DNA from: Oceanimonas marisflavi
GTDB lineage: Bacteria; Pseudomonadota; Gammaproteobacteria; Enterobacterales; Aeromonadaceae
Direction: 5' to 3'
Assembly: GCF_003049725.1 (NCBI RefSeq)
Contig: NZ_QAGM01000022.1
Coordinates: 1 to 53,966, forward strand
DNA: 53,966 nucleotides
Below the pieces are notes generated by a model. The model searched no databases. It was not told where the DNA came from and was given only the letters and a program-made list of their open reading frames with translations. Shown here in pieces: positions 43,521-53,966 of the stretch (within the stretch, counting starts at the first letter, position 1; the number at the start of each line of letters is the position of its first letter). The position numbers were made by a program, and so were the translations under genes.

Positions 43521-44825
43521 ATGAGCAAGACACATCTCACCGAGACCAAATTCGACCAGCTGGGCCTGCATACGCAGGTACTGGCCGGACTGGAAGCCAA
43601 GGGATTTCACAACTGCACGCCCATTCAGGCGCTGTCGCTGCCCCATCTGCTCACCGGCCGGGACATCGCCGGGCAGGCCCAGACCGGCACCGGCAAAACC
43701 ATTGCCTTTCTTGCCGCCACCTTTCATCACCTGCTGACCAAGCCTGCTCCCGCCGACCGCAAAACCAATCAGCCCCGCGCCATCATCATGGCCCCGACCC
43801 GGGAGCTGGCGGTGCAGATCCACAATGACGCCGACACTCTTAGTGAGCACACCGGCCTCAGGATGGGGCTGGCCTACGGCGGCGACGGCTATGAAAAGCA
43901 GACCCAGGTGCTGAACGAAGGCGTAGACATTCTGGTGGGCACCACAGGGCGCATTATCGACTTCTTCAAGCAGAAGGTGATCAGCCTGGACGCCATTCAG
44001 GTGGTGGTGCTGGATGAAGCCGATCGTATGTTTGATCTGGGCTTTATCAAGGACATTCGCTTTCTGTTCCGTCGCATGCCGCCGGCCACCCAGCGCCAGA
44101 ACATGCTGTTTTCCGCCACCCTGTCACTCAGAGTGCAGGAACTGGCCTACGAGCACATGAACGATCCCGAGCATGTGCAGGTGGAGCCGGAGCGCAAGAC
44201 CGCCGGCCGAATCAAGGAAGAGCTGTTCTATCCGGCTCAGGAAGACAAGATGCGGCTGCTGCTGACCCTGATGGAAGAAGAATGGCCCGACAAGGCCATT
44301 GTCTTTGCCAACACCAAACACAGCTGTGAGGAAGTTTACGCCTGGCTGAAAGCCGATAATCACAGGGTGGGGCTGCTCACCGGTGATGTACCCCAGAAAA
44401 AGCGCCTCAAGATCCTGGAAGACTTTACCAATGGGGCCCTCGACATTCTGGTGGCCACCGACGTGGCCGCCCGCGGCCTGCACATTCCCGATGTCAGTCA
44501 TGTGTTCAACTACGATCTGCCCGACGACGCCGAAGACTATGTACACCGTATTGGCCGCACCGGCCGGGCCGGCGCCAGCGGCAGTTCCATCAGCTTTGCC
44601 TGTGAAGAATACGTATTTAATCTGCCGGCGGTGGAAGCCTATATCGAGCATGAAATTCCGGTGAGCAAATACGACCGTGATGCCCTGCTTGGTGATATTA
44701 CTCCTCCCCGGCATATTCATCATCACAGAGCCGGCATGAACCGTAATGTGCGGGATCGTCAGGGTAGCGGCCAGCGTCGTCCACCGTCCAACCGCCGCCG
44801 CCGGCCCCAGAACAACCGGAGCTGA
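43521..44825 (+). CDS. rhlB: DEAD-box RNA helicase RhlB
   Basis: A 434-residue helicase of the RNA degradosome. The Q motif ([13 protein letters not shown]), Walker [15 protein letters not shown], the DEAD box [16 protein letters not shown] in FSATLS, and [10 protein letters not shown] are all present. The basic C-terminal tail ([10 protein letters not shown]) binds RNA. It is separated from trxA by a short divergent region, and gppA follows immediately downstream. Confidence 0.95.
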   Translation: MSKTHLTETKFDQLGLHTQVLAGLEAKGFHNCTPIQALSLPHLLTGRDIAGQAQTGTGKTIAFLAATFHHLLTKPAPADRKTNQPRAIIMAPTRELAVQIHNDADTLSEHTGLRMGLAYGGDGYEKQTQVLNEGVDILVGTTGRIIDFFKQKVISLDAIQVVVLDEADRMFDLGFIKDIRFLFRRMPPATQRQNMLFSATLSLRVQELAYEHMNDPEHVQVEPERKTAGRIKEELFYPAQEDKMRLLLTLMEEEWPDKAIVFANTKHSCEEVYAWLKADNHRVGLLTGDVPQKKRLKILEDFTNGALDILVATDVAARGLHIPDVSHVFNYDLPDDAEDYVHRIGRTGRAGASGSSISFACEEYVFNLPAVEAYIEHEIPVSKYDRDALLGDITPPRHIHHHRAGMNRNVRDRQGSGQRRPPSNRRRRPQNNRS

Positions 44826-44832
44826 CGCCAGC

Positions 44833-46314
44833 GTGAAAAACCCCTCCCTGTACGCGGCCATCGATCTGGGCTCCAACAGCTTTCACATGCTGGTGGTGCA
44901 AAAGGTGGAAGGCGCCTGCCGTACCCTGGCCAAGGTCAAGCGCAAGGTGCGTCTGGCCGCCGGCCTGCAGGACGATGGCAGCCTGGATCTGGCCGCCATG
45001 GAGCGTGGCTGGGACTGCCTGCGGTTGTTTGCCGAACAGCTGCAGGACGTCCCCGCCGACCAGGTGCGCATTGTCGGCACCGCCACCCTGCGCCTGGCTA
45101 CCAATATCACCACCTTTCTTGAGCGCGCCGAGGCCATTCTCGGCCACCCGGTGCGGGTCATTTCCGGCGAGGAAGAAGCGGCCACCATCTATCAGGGCGT
45201 GGCCTGGACCTCGTCGGGCACCGGCCGCCGGCTGGTGATCGACATTGGCGGAGCCAGCACCGAGCTGGTGATCGGTGAGGGCACCTCGGCCGGGCTGCTC
45301 AACAGCCTGCACATGGGCTGCGTCACCTGGCTGAAACGCTATTTTCCCGAAGGCAGTCTGTGCGAGGCCAACTTCGACCGGGCCATTGCCGCCGCTCAGC
45401 ACGAGCTGTCTGCAGTGGCCGCCAGCTACCTCAAGCTGGGCTGGCAGCACTGCATCGGTGCCTCGGGCACGGTGCAGGCCATTCAGGAAATCATGATAGC
45501 TCAGGGAGAAAACGAACAGATCACCCTCGACAAACTGCTGCAACTGAAAACCCGGGCGGTCGCCTGTGGCCATGTGGATCAGTTGCAGCTGCCCGGCCTC
45601 ACCCCGGAGCGCACGCCGGTTTTTGCCTCGGGTCTGGCCATATTGATCGCCCTGTTTGACACCCTTGGCATTGAACACATGGTGCTGGCCGGTGGCGCCC
45701 TGCGCGAGGGGTTGGTGTATGGCATGCTGGGCTCACGGCAGGAGTGCGACGCTCAGGACAGAACCATCGACAGCCTGATCGCCCGTTACCAGCTGGACCG
45801 GGAGCAGGGTGAACGGGTGCGCAACACGGCATTGCAGGCCCTGAAACAGCTGCTGCCCGAGGCCGACGGCGATACCACCTGTATGCTGGCCCGGGCTGCC
45901 ATGCTCTATGAACTGGGCCTGTGCATCGAGTACAAACGCGCCCCCGAGCATGCCGCCTATATTATTCGTCATATCGATCTGCCGGGCTTTACCGTTCCCC
46001 AGAAAGGTCTGCTGGCCGCCCTGTTGCTGAACCAGCGGGACGACTTTCAGCTGGAGGAATTGCAGGCTCAGTGCGCCCTGGATGCTAGTCGTGCGGTGTT
46101 GCTGGCCCGGTTGCTGCGCCTGGCCATTATTCTTTGCCTGCGCCGCACGCGAGGTACCGTGCCCGAGTTTCAGTTAACGCAACAGGGTGAACGCCTCACC
46201 CTCACCCTGCCCGCCGGCTGGAGCACCGGTCATCATCTGCGTGCCAGTGAACTGCTCGCGGAAGCCAGGCGGCAGAGTGCGCTGGGCTGGGCACTGGAAG
46301 TGGTGGAAGCCTGA
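44833..46314 (+). CDS. gppA: Guanosine pentaphosphatase / exopolyphosphatase GppA
   Basis: A 493-residue member of the Ppx/GppA ASKHA family. Phosphate-binding motifs are AAIDLGSNSFHMLV, VIDIGGASTELVIG and LAGGALREGLVYG. It converts pppGpp to ppGpp in the stringent response. The start is the GTG at 44833, seven bases after the rhlB stop, with the frame continuing from inside rhlB. The length equals that of E. coli GppA (494), not of the longer Ppx. Confidence 0.9.
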   Translation: MKNPSLYAAIDLGSNSFHMLVVQKVEGACRTLAKVKRKVRLAAGLQDDGSLDLAAMERGWDCLRLFAEQLQDVPADQVRIVGTATLRLATNITTFLERAEAILGHPVRVISGEEEAATIYQGVAWTSSGTGRRLVIDIGGASTELVIGEGTSAGLLNSLHMGCVTWLKRYFPEGSLCEANFDRAIAAAQHELSAVAASYLKLGWQHCIGASGTVQAIQEIMIAQGENEQITLDKLLQLKTRAVACGHVDQLQLPGLTPERTPVFASGLAILIALFDTLGIEHMVLAGGALREGLVYGMLGSRQECDAQDRTIDSLIARYQLDREQGERVRNTALQALKQLLPEADGDTTCMLARAAMLYELGLCIEYKRAPEHAAYIIRHIDLPGFTVPQKGLLAALLLNQRDDFQLEELQAQCALDASRAVLLARLLRLAIILCLRRTRGTVPEFQLTQQGERLTLTLPAGWSTGHHLRASELLAEARRQSALGWALEVVEA

Positions 46315-46317
46315 ATT

Positions 46318-46342
46318 TGAAAAAGCGCCTTTCGGCGCTTTT

Positions 46343-46345
<3 letters not shown>
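46318..46345. terminator. Bidirectional terminator between gppA and hemB
   Basis: AAAAAGCGCC and GGCGCTTTTTT pair around TTTC. It serves both convergent genes; the hemB stop lies within its edge. Confidence 0.85.
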
Positions 46346-48140
<1,795 letters not shown>

Positions 48141-48144
<4 letters not shown>

Positions 48145-48887
48145 GCCGAGGGCTCCTGCTCGTCACCTTCTCTTTCGCGCACATAGAAGCGGCCAAAGAA
48201 GACGCCGATTTCAAACAGCAGCCACATGGGGATAGCCAGCAAGGTCTGGGAAATCACATCCGGCGGGGTGAGCAGCATGCCCACGATAAACACCACCACC
48301 ACCACATAGGGCCGTTTGCCGGACAAGTCTTTGGGTGTGGTCACCCCGGTCCAGCACAGCAAAATGGTGGCGATGGGGATTTCAAAAGCGATGCCAAAGG
48401 CAATAAACAGCCCCAGTACAAAGTCCAGATAACTGGCAATGTCGGTGGCAATGGTCACCCCTTCCGGCGCCATGCTGGTGAAAAAACCAAAGGCCAGCGG
48501 AAAGACCACAAAGTAGGCAAAGGCCGCACCGGCGTAGAACAACAGGGCACTGGAAAACACCAGAGGAGCGATCAGCCGTTTTTCATGCTTGTAGAGGCCG
48601 GGCGCAATAAAGGCCCAAACCTGATAAAGCACAATGGGAATGGCGGCAAAAAAGGAGACGATCAGCGTCAGCTTGATGGGCGTCAGGAAGGGCGTGGCCA
48701 CGCCGGTGGCGATCATGCTCGCCCCTTCCGGCAGTTGCTTCAGCAGCGGTGTGGCCAGCAGGGTATAGATGTCATTGGCAAAATAAACCAGCCCCAGGAA
48801 CACCACCAGCACGGCGGCAAAGGCGCGCAACAGGCGCGACCTCAGCTCCACCAGATGGCTGATCAGAGGCTGCTGTGATTCACTCAT
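48141..48887 (-). CDS. tatC: Twin-arginine translocase subunit TatC
   Basis: A 248-residue membrane protein with six helices. It begins with the signal-peptide-receiving cytoplasmic region ([11 protein letters not shown]) and has the conserved [14 protein letters not shown] segment. It recognises the twin-arginine signal and, with TatA/B, exports folded cofactor-bearing proteins. Its start overlaps the tatB stop. Confidence 0.96.
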
Positions 48888-49237
48888 TCAGAAGGTTTCC
48901 GGGGCTCTGTGTTAGCGGTGTTATCCGCATCCTGATCGGGGCGCTTTTCATAGGGCCGGTTGACCGAGGCGGCGGCGTCTTTCAGTTGATCGATGGACTG
49001 CTGCAGCTCGGGGCTGAGATCCTTCATGCCGAGTTGTTCGGCCTTCTTCAGATCCCGGTGCAGCTCTTCCATTTTCAGCTCCTGGGACAACTCGGTTTTC
49101 ACCGCATTGGCGGTATCCCGTACCGTTTTTACCATACGGGATACGGTGCGAATGGCCACGGGCAGGCGCTCGGGGCCGAGCACCACCAAGCCGATGACCG
49201 AAATTACCACCAGTTCCCAAAAACCGATATCGAACAT
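48884..49237 (-). CDS. tatB: Sec-independent translocase subunit TatB
   Basis: A 117-residue protein with a single N-terminal membrane helix ([25 protein letters not shown]), a hinge, an amphipathic helix and a charged tail ([20 protein letters not shown]). The Glu in the membrane helix (FWELV) is typical of TatB. It lies three bases after tatA. Confidence 0.94.
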   Translation of the reverse strand: MFDIGFWELVVISVIGLVVLGPERLPVAIRTVSRMVKTVRDTANAVKTELSQELKMEELHRDLKKAEQLGMKDLSPELQQSIDQLKDAAASVNRPYEKRPDQDADNTANTEPRKPSE

Positions 49238-49240
49238 GGT

Positions 49241-49495
49241 TTATACCCGATCTTTGTCTTTGGCCTTGTCCTGCTCCTGCTGGTTCAGAGGCTCGGCCTG
49301 CTCTTTTTTGTCGGCCAGTTTCTGTTGCTCGAAGTCCGCATCCTTCTTGCCCTGTTCGTCGTCGCTCATGGCCTTTTTAAAGCCCTTGACCGCCGAGCCC
49401 AGATCGCTGCCCATGCCGCGCAGTTTCTTGGTTCCGAACAGCAGCACCACAATGAGTACCACGATAAGCAGTTGCCAAATACTGATTCCACCCAT
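49241..49495 (-). CDS. tatA: Sec-independent translocase subunit TatA
   Basis: An 84-residue protein with a short membrane helix starting [20 protein letters not shown], then the [14 protein letters not shown] hinge and amphipathic helix and a charged tail. It oligomerises to form the translocation element. First of tatABC-tatD-hemB on the minus strand. Confidence 0.95.
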   Translation of the reverse strand: MGGISIWQLLIVVLIVVLLFGTKKLRGMGSDLGSAVKGFKKAMSDDEQGKKDADFEQQKLADKKEQAEPLNQQEQDKAKDKDRV

Positions 49496-49578
49496 AACAC
49501 ACTTTTCCTATGCAAACAGAGAACGATAAAGGCCCATTATATTGCAGACAAATGACGAAAATCTGACACCAGATCAAA

Positions 49579-51216
49579 CTATCGGGCAATACGCCGCCAG
49601 CCCAGCCACCATACAACCAAAGTCAGCACCAGACCAGAGCCGGCCAGCCGGCTTTCATCCATGCCCAGCAGCAGGGTGCTGGCCAGCAGAAGGGAGGCCC
49701 CCACCGCCAGCAGGAACTGCCCCTGGCCGCGCCGGCGGTCATGTCCGGCATAACGATCATACAGGCCGGTCATTTGCCGTTGCTGCAGCTTGGCCTGACG
49801 AAGAGCGTCGTAGATCAGCTCGGGGATCTCCGGCAACTTCTCGGCCCAGAAGGGCGCATTTTCCTTTACCCCGTTGATCACCGCCTTGTAGCCCACCTGC
49901 TTCTGCATCCAGTCTTCCAGAAACGGCTTGGCGGTTTTCCACAGATCCAGCTGGGGATAGAGCTGGCGGCCCACCCCTTCCACATAGAGCAGGGTTTTCT
50001 GCAACAGCACCAGTTGCGGCTGCACCGCCATATTGAAGCGGCGGGCGGTGTTGAACAGGTTAAGCAGCACGTGACCAAAGGAGATTTCGGACAACGGCTT
50101 TTCAAAAATGGGTTCCAGCACGGTACGTATGGCGGACTCGAATTCCTCCACCTTGGTGTCGGCCGGCACCCAGCCCGACTCTACGTGCAGCTCGGCCACC
50201 TTGCGGTAGTCCCGGTTGAAGAAGGCCAGAAAGTTTTCCGCCAGATAGCGTTTGTCGTCCCGGTTGAGGGTACCGACAATACCGCAGTCGATGCCAATCC
50301 ACTGGGGATCTTCCGGGTGGTCGTAAGACACGAAAATATTTCCCGGGTGCATGTCGGCATGAAAAAAACTGTCGCGGAACACCTGGGTGAAGAACACCTC
50401 CACGCCCCGCTCGGCGAGCAGCTGCATATTGGTGCCGTTGGCTTTCAGGGCGTCAATATCGGATACCGGAATGCCGTAGATACGCTCCATCACCAGCACA
50501 TTTTCGTGGCAGTAGCTGGAATAAATCTCGGGCACATAAAGAGTGCGTGAACCCTCGAAGTTGCGCCGCAGCTGAATGGCGTTGGCCCCTTCCCGCAGCA
50601 GGTTGAGCTCGTCAAGCAGCGTCTTGCGGTATTCCTCCACCACTTCCACCGGCCGCAGGCGACTGCTGCGCTCGGGCACCAGACGGGCAATCAGGGTAGC
50701 CATGGAATGCATCAGGCTGACATCGGCCTCGATCACCCGTTCTATCCCGGGCCGAATGACCTTGATCACGATTTCCTGACCGGTCTTGAGCCGGGCGGTG
50801 TGTACCTGAGCGATGGACGCCGAAGCCAGGGGCTTTTCATCGAACTCGTCAAACAGGGCTTCGATGGGCTGACGCAGACTGTGCTCAATCTGCTGCCGGG
50901 CCAGCCGGCCGTCAAAGGGCGGCACTCTGTCCTGCAGCAGGGCCAGCTCTTCGGCAATGTCCGGCGGCAACAAATCCCGGCGGGTGGAAAGCATCTGGCC
51001 AAACTTGATAAACACCGGCCCCAGACTCTCCAGAGCCAGACGAATACGCTTGCCCCGGGAAAGCGTCGGGTGCTTGTTCTTCAGCCAGAACAGGCTTTTA
51101 CGAGCCATACGCGCCGGCCAGATCTGCAGCCGCGCCGGGATCAGCTCGTCCAGACCATAGTCAAACAGGGTACGGCCAATCTGGTAAAGGCGGCGCAGCT
51201 CCCTCAGTTTTCTCAT
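49579..51216 (-). CDS. ubiB: Ubiquinone biosynthesis regulatory protein kinase UbiB
   Basis: A 545-residue atypical kinase/ATPase of the ABC1/ADCK family. It has the Gly/Ala-rich ASASIAQVH nucleotide loop, the KxGQ motif [11 protein letters not shown], an [11 protein letters not shown] segment, and the [13 protein letters not shown] and GIDCGIVG metal motifs. Two hydrophobic C-terminal helices anchor it to the membrane. It is needed for ubiquinone assembly. It overlaps ubiJ (ATGA), as in E. coli. Confidence 0.95.
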   Translation of the reverse strand: MRKLRELRRLYQIGRTLFDYGLDELIPARLQIWPARMARKSLFWLKNKHPTLSRGKRIRLALESLGPVFIKFGQMLSTRRDLLPPDIAEELALLQDRVPPFDGRLARQQIEHSLRQPIEALFDEFDEKPLASASIAQVHTARLKTGQEIVIKVIRPGIERVIEADVSLMHSMATLIARLVPERSSRLRPVEVVEEYRKTLLDELNLLREGANAIQLRRNFEGSRTLYVPEIYSSYCHENVLVMERIYGIPVSDIDALKANGTNMQLLAERGVEVFFTQVFRDSFFHADMHPGNIFVSYDHPEDPQWIGIDCGIVGTLNRDDKRYLAENFLAFFNRDYRKVAELHVESGWVPADTKVEEFESAIRTVLEPIFEKPLSEISFGHVLLNLFNTARRFNMAVQPQLVLLQKTLLYVEGVGRQLYPQLDLWKTAKPFLEDWMQKQVGYKAVINGVKENAPFWAEKLPEIPELIYDALRQAKLQQRQMTGLYDRYAGHDRRRGQGQFLLAVGASLLLASTLLLGMDESRLAGSGLVLTLVVWWLGWRRIAR

Positions 51217-51830
51217 GAATGGGTCACCTTGTCGGTCAGTGCAGCCAGACGTCCCTGCAGGCGGTTAAGTCGCTTGTTCAGCGCTCCCACTTCGTCACCA
51301 AAGTCGGCCAGCTCCAGCGGCCCGACTGCCAGCCGGGCTTCTTCCCGGACAAAATCGCCCAGATGTGCTCTGGCCCCGCTCAGCCGTGCTGTCATGGCGG
51401 TTCTGGCTTCGCGGCCATGACGGCACAGCAGGTGAGCCAGGGCATCCCCGGTGTAGGGCACCAGCCACTCCTCGATATCAAGGGGGTTATCCCGCATCAG
51501 CGCGCTCAGATCCTGCCAGGGCTGAGGGTCGCCTTCCAGATCGATGCGGCCATCGCGAATGTACTGCATCAGCAGGCCCTTGTCCTTGAGCAGGCCAAGG
51601 GCATTGAGTGACAGACTGAGATGACTGTCCACCCGCCCTTCGTAGTGACCCAGCAGTTCAAGGCGCTCACCGGTAAATACCAGATAAAAACTGGTCAGCT
51701 CGGTCAGTGTCAGCTGCAGCACTTTTCCGTAAAGAGGTTTCAGCTTCTGTGCACTGCCTGTGCTCTGCAGCAACCGGTTGATAGCGGTTTCCAGGGTGCC
51801 GTTCAGCAACGGCAGCAGCAGTGCCTTCAT
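51213..51830 (-). CDS. ubiJ: Ubiquinone biosynthesis accessory factor UbiJ
   Basis: A 205-residue protein with an N-terminal SCP2 lipid-binding domain (about 15-110) and a C-terminal coiled-coil segment ([22 protein letters not shown]). It carries polyprenyl intermediates for the Ubi complex and partners UbiK. The start touches the ubiE stop in TGATG. Confidence 0.93.
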   Translation of the reverse strand: MKALLLPLLNGTLETAINRLLQSTGSAQKLKPLYGKVLQLTLTELTSFYLVFTGERLELLGHYEGRVDSHLSLSLNALGLLKDKGLLMQYIRDGRIDLEGDPQPWQDLSALMRDNPLDIEEWLVPYTGDALAHLLCRHGREARTAMTARLSGARAHLGDFVREEARLAVGPLELADFGDEVGALNKRLNRLQGRLAALTDKVTHS

Positions 51831-52585
51831 CAGAACTTGAACCCGCGATGCAAGGCCACCACGCCGTCAGTCAGGTTGAAGTATTCCACCTGCTCCAGCC
51901 CGGCCTCTTCCATCATTTGCTTGAGGGTTTCCTGATCCGGGTGCATGCGAATGGACTCGGCCAGGTACTGGTAGCTGTCACTGTCCTGGGCGACCAGCGC
52001 ACCCATTTTGGGCAGCACATTGAAAGAATAGAAGTCGTACAGCTTGCTCATCACCTCATGCTGAGGCTTGGAAAATTCCAGCACCAGCAGGCGGCCGCCG
52101 GGCTTCAGCACCCGCTGCATGGAGGCCAGCGCCTTGTCCTTGTTGGTGACGTTGCGCAGACCAAAAGCAATGGTGATCAAATCAAAGTGATTATCGGGAA
52201 AGGGCAGCGCCTCGGCGTTGGCCTGCACGTAGGAGATATTGCTGCCCAGCCCCATGTTGCGCAGCTTGTCACGGCCCACCTTGAGCATGGAGTCGTTGAT
52301 GTCGGCCAGCACCACCTGACCCTGCTCGCCGACCATGCGGGAAAACTTGGCGGTCAGGTCGCCGGTGCCGCCGGCCAGATCCAGCACCTTGTGGCCCGGA
52401 CGCACGCCGGAACAGTCGATGGTAAAGCGTTTCCACAGGCGATGAATGCCAAAGGACATCAGATCGTTCATCACGTCGTACTTGGCCGCCACCGAATGGA
52501 ATACGCTGGCCACCATCTGCTCTTTCTCATCCGCATTCACGGTCTGGTAACCGAAATGGGTCGTCGACTTGTGCTGTTCTGACAT
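51830..52585 (-). CDS. ubiE: Ubiquinone/menaquinone C-methyltransferase
   Basis: A 251-residue SAM-dependent methyltransferase. SAM-binding motif I is [13 protein letters not shown], followed by [10 protein letters not shown] and the family block [15 protein letters not shown]. It methylates demethoxyquinol and demethylmenaquinone. The start MSEQHK (52585) matches homologues, and the two-residue longer frame is not favoured. First gene of ubiE-ubiJ-ubiB. Confidence 0.96.
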   Translation of the reverse strand: MSEQHKSTTHFGYQTVNADEKEQMVASVFHSVAAKYDVMNDLMSFGIHRLWKRFTIDCSGVRPGHKVLDLAGGTGDLTAKFSRMVGEQGQVVLADINDSMLKVGRDKLRNMGLGSNISYVQANAEALPFPDNHFDLITIAFGLRNVTNKDKALASMQRVLKPGGRLLVLEFSKPQHEVMSKLYDFYSFNVLPKMGALVAQDSDSYQYLAESIRMHPDQETLKQMMEEAGLEQVEYFNLTDGVVALHRGFKF

Positions 52586-52643
52586 TCTCAAGACACCTGT
52601 AAAAATCGAAGTAAGCCAGTGTACTGCAAATGCACGGGCCGGA

Positions 52644-53030
52644 CTAACGGGAAGCCAGCAGGCTCTGAGTGATCTGCATTCCCAGAAAAGTGAATATCAT
52701 ACAGCAAACCACATTCAGGCACACATTCAGCCCGGCCTTAAACCATTGACCGTGCTCAAGCAACAGCACCGTATCCAGGGAAAAGGAAGAAAAAGTGGTC
52801 AGGGCACCGAGCATGCCCACCATCATAAAGGGGCGCCAGGAATGGGCGCTGATCGCCTGCTGTTGTACCAGCACGAACATAATGCCCATCAGCAGGGAGC
52901 CGATCAGGTTAACGGTGAGAATACCAAAGGGAAAGGAGCGACCGAGCAGACGGCCCATCAAGTCGGTAATAACAAAACGCAGCACGGCGCCGGTGGCGCC
53001 GCCCAGGGCGATAAACAGCAGGGTTTTCAT
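52644..53030 (-). CDS. crcB: Fluoride exporter CrcB/Fluc
   Basis: A 128-residue protein with four membrane helices and the family motifs [22 protein letters not shown] and [13 protein letters not shown]. It forms a dimeric fluoride channel, with the central Na-binding Gly-x-Thr-Thr-Phe-Ser turn visible. The ATG at 53030 has only a weak ribosome-binding site, which lies in a perfect hairpin (53036-53072). A classical crcB fluoride riboswitch was not recognised. Confidence 0.93.
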   Translation of the reverse strand: MKTLLFIALGGATGAVLRFVITDLMGRLLGRSFPFGILTVNLIGSLLMGIMFVLVQQQAISAHSWRPFMMVGMLGALTTFSSFSLDTVLLLEHGQWFKAGLNVCLNVVCCMIFTFLGMQITQSLLASR

Positions 53031-53035
53031 GATCA

Positions 53036-53072
53036 ACCGGCGTAAAACAAGGTGGTGTCAGTTTACGCCGGT
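53036..53072 (-). promoter_or_regulatory. Hairpin over the crcB ribosome-binding region
   Basis: ACCGGCGTAAA and TTTACGCCGGT, 11-base perfect arms with a 15-base loop, ending six bases before the crcB start on the minus strand. There is no T-tract, so it is not an ordinary terminator for the upstream tautomerase gene. Confidence 0.5.
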
Positions 53073-53100
53073 CGGATTCAAAAACCCATACTCGAATGGA

Positions 53101-53301
53101 TCAGGCCTGACGTTCCCGCTTGGCCCGTACCGACTCGCCGGCTACGCCGAAGTCCTGAGTAGCGATGTCCTGCAGCAGAATGCGCACGGTTTCCGGTTTT
53201 ACGTCCAGAGCGCGCACGCAGGCATCGGTGACTTCCTTGATCAGGGCTTCCTTCTGCTCGTTGCTGCGACCTTCGATCAGGGCGATATTGAGAATCGGCA
53301 T
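53101..53301 (-). CDS. 4-oxalocrotonate tautomerase family protein
   Basis: A 66-residue protein starting MPILNIALIEGRSNEQKEAL: the Pro after Met is the catalytic base once Met is removed, and the following Arg/Lys residues fit the family. It hexamerises and catalyses keto-enol shifts. No aromatic-degradation genes adjoin it, so the substrate is uncertain. It is upstream of crcB in the same direction, but the hairpin between them may separate expression. Confidence 0.85.
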   Translation of the reverse strand: MPILNIALIEGRSNEQKEALIKEVTDACVRALDVKPETVRILLQDIATQDFGVAGESVRAKRERQA

Positions 53302-53374
53302 GACGTGTTCCTTAATATGTCTGAAAAACGAGCCGACATTAGAGTAAAAAGTGTGAACTGAGTCAAATTGGTAG

Positions 53375-53393
53375 GCCCGACTTCAGTCGGGAA
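53375..53393 (+). repeat. Small REP-like hairpin, copy 1
   Basis: GGCCCGACTTCAGTCGGG with a preceding TA. It pairs in sequence with the hairpin at 53494-53514, which has the reverse orientation (GTAGGCCCGAATTTATTCGGGC when read on the minus strand). Confidence 0.6.
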
Positions 53394-53455
53394 AACCCAA
53401 CTATTTACGGCATAGCTACCTGCCTGAATTTATCTAGAGTAATACACAGAGAAAC

Positions 53456-53487
53456 TAAAAAAGCCCCTTGCGTAAGCAAGGGGCTTT
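53456..53487 (-). terminator. rRNA operon terminator
   Basis: AAGCCCCTTG and CAAGGGGCTT pair around CGTAAG; on the minus strand T6 follows. It lies about 35 bases after the 5S gene. Confidence 0.88.
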
Positions 53488-53493
53488 CTCTTG

Positions 53494-53514
53494 CCCGAAT
53501 AAATTCGGGCCTAC
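53494..53514 (-). repeat. Small REP-like hairpin, copy 2
   Basis: CCCGAAT and ATTCGGG around AA, followed by CCTAC; on the minus strand GTAGGCCCGAA. Together with copy 1 it brackets the rRNA terminator. Confidence 0.6.
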
Positions 53515-53523
53515 AAATTAGAG

Positions 53524-53642
53524 TGCCTGGCAGTGTCCTACTTTCACATGGCAGCTGCCACACTATCATCGGCGCGGTTGCGTTTCACTGCTGAGTTCGG
53601 CATGGAGTCAGGTGGTTCCACAACGCTATGGCCGCCAGGCAT
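53524..53642 (-). rRNA. rrf: 5S ribosomal RNA
   Basis: On the minus strand it starts TGCCTGGCGGCCATAGC and ends ACTGCCAGGCA, so the ends pair as helix I. The conserved ACCACCTGAC and CATGCCGAACTCAG segments are present. About 119 nt, as expected. Boundaries may shift by one or two bases. Confidence 0.96.
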
Positions 53643-53726
53643 AAATCGTAATTCGAAAAAAGCTTTGTATTGATGAAGAATTCGTAGTCTCGACCTGCAA
53701 GGTCTCACACTTCTTGGGTGTTGTAT

Positions 53727-53966
<240 letters not shown>

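Noticed and set aside
53031-53100. Fluoride riboswitch upstream of crcB
   Set aside because: The conserved riboswitch core could not be found by eye; only a simple hairpin is present. A covariance search is needed before it can be called or excluded.

Overview
The window looks like the chromosome of a GC-rich marine or estuarine gammaproteobacterium of the Aeromonadaceae type (Oceanimonas, Oceanisphaera or Zobellella-like). I infer this from E. coli-like housekeeping order (ubiE-ubiJ-ubiB-tatABCD, hemB, gppA-rhlB / trxA, rho, ubiD-fre, ilvY / ilvC, rep) combined with accessory loci common in marine respirers. No database search was possible, so the genus is a guess.

Layout. 1-850: the right part of an IS630-type insertion sequence whose transposase is split at an A8 run. 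942-4062: a small membrane protein, then an EcoRI-family adenine methyltransferase overlapping a DUF262-HNH nuclease, a likely restriction or defence pair. 4215-8874: a nitric-oxide detoxification module, with norR divergent from ric (ytfE) and quinol-type norB. Three GT-N7-AC NorR sites and a textbook sigma-54 promoter lie between them. 8996-13472: pirin, a PAS-GGDEF diguanylate cyclase, an FAD amine-oxidase-like protein, and an ArsC-like / ArsR / YgjP-like group. 13605-15288: tsdBA, thiosulfate to tetrathionate oxidation.

15350-20030 is the most unusual region. It is an AT-richer minus-strand locus with two small secreted proteins that share an Asn/Val-rich C-terminal motif, a C39-type cysteine peptidase, a secreted protein with a double-glycine motif, a VpsR-like activator that lacks GAFTGA, and an outer-membrane beta-barrel. 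The parts list resembles the Pseudomonas Fap functional-amyloid system (secreted subunits, C39 peptidase, outer-membrane channel), but the proteins are short and divergent. I regard it as a candidate Fap-like fibre export locus.

20464-30471: GST, a DUF3360-like membrane protein, sbcDC, a DMT transporter, a beta-class GST with a MarR regulator, and cytochrome c5. 30579-38777: rep, csdA-csdE (sulfur transfer), an orphan GIY-YIG protein, tcdA, ilvC / ilvY and ubiK. 38950-53301: fre, ubiD, rho, trxA, rhlB, gppA, hemB, tatD, tatCBA, ubiB, ubiJ, ubiE, crcB and a 4-oxalocrotonate tautomerase homologue. Ubiquinone biosynthesis (ubiD, ubiK, ubiB, ubiJ, ubiE) and twin-arginine export (tatABC) are concentrated here. 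The right edge holds the end of an rRNA operon on the minus strand (5S, and the 3' end of 23S).

Two dispersed intergenic repeat families were found by eye: a purine-rich GTGAGGAG-type inverted repeat (3 copies, two of which supply the last codons of sbcC and rep), and a roughly 100-bp GC-rich hairpin element (4 copies, both orientations). A pair of smaller REP-like hairpins flanks the rRNA terminator.
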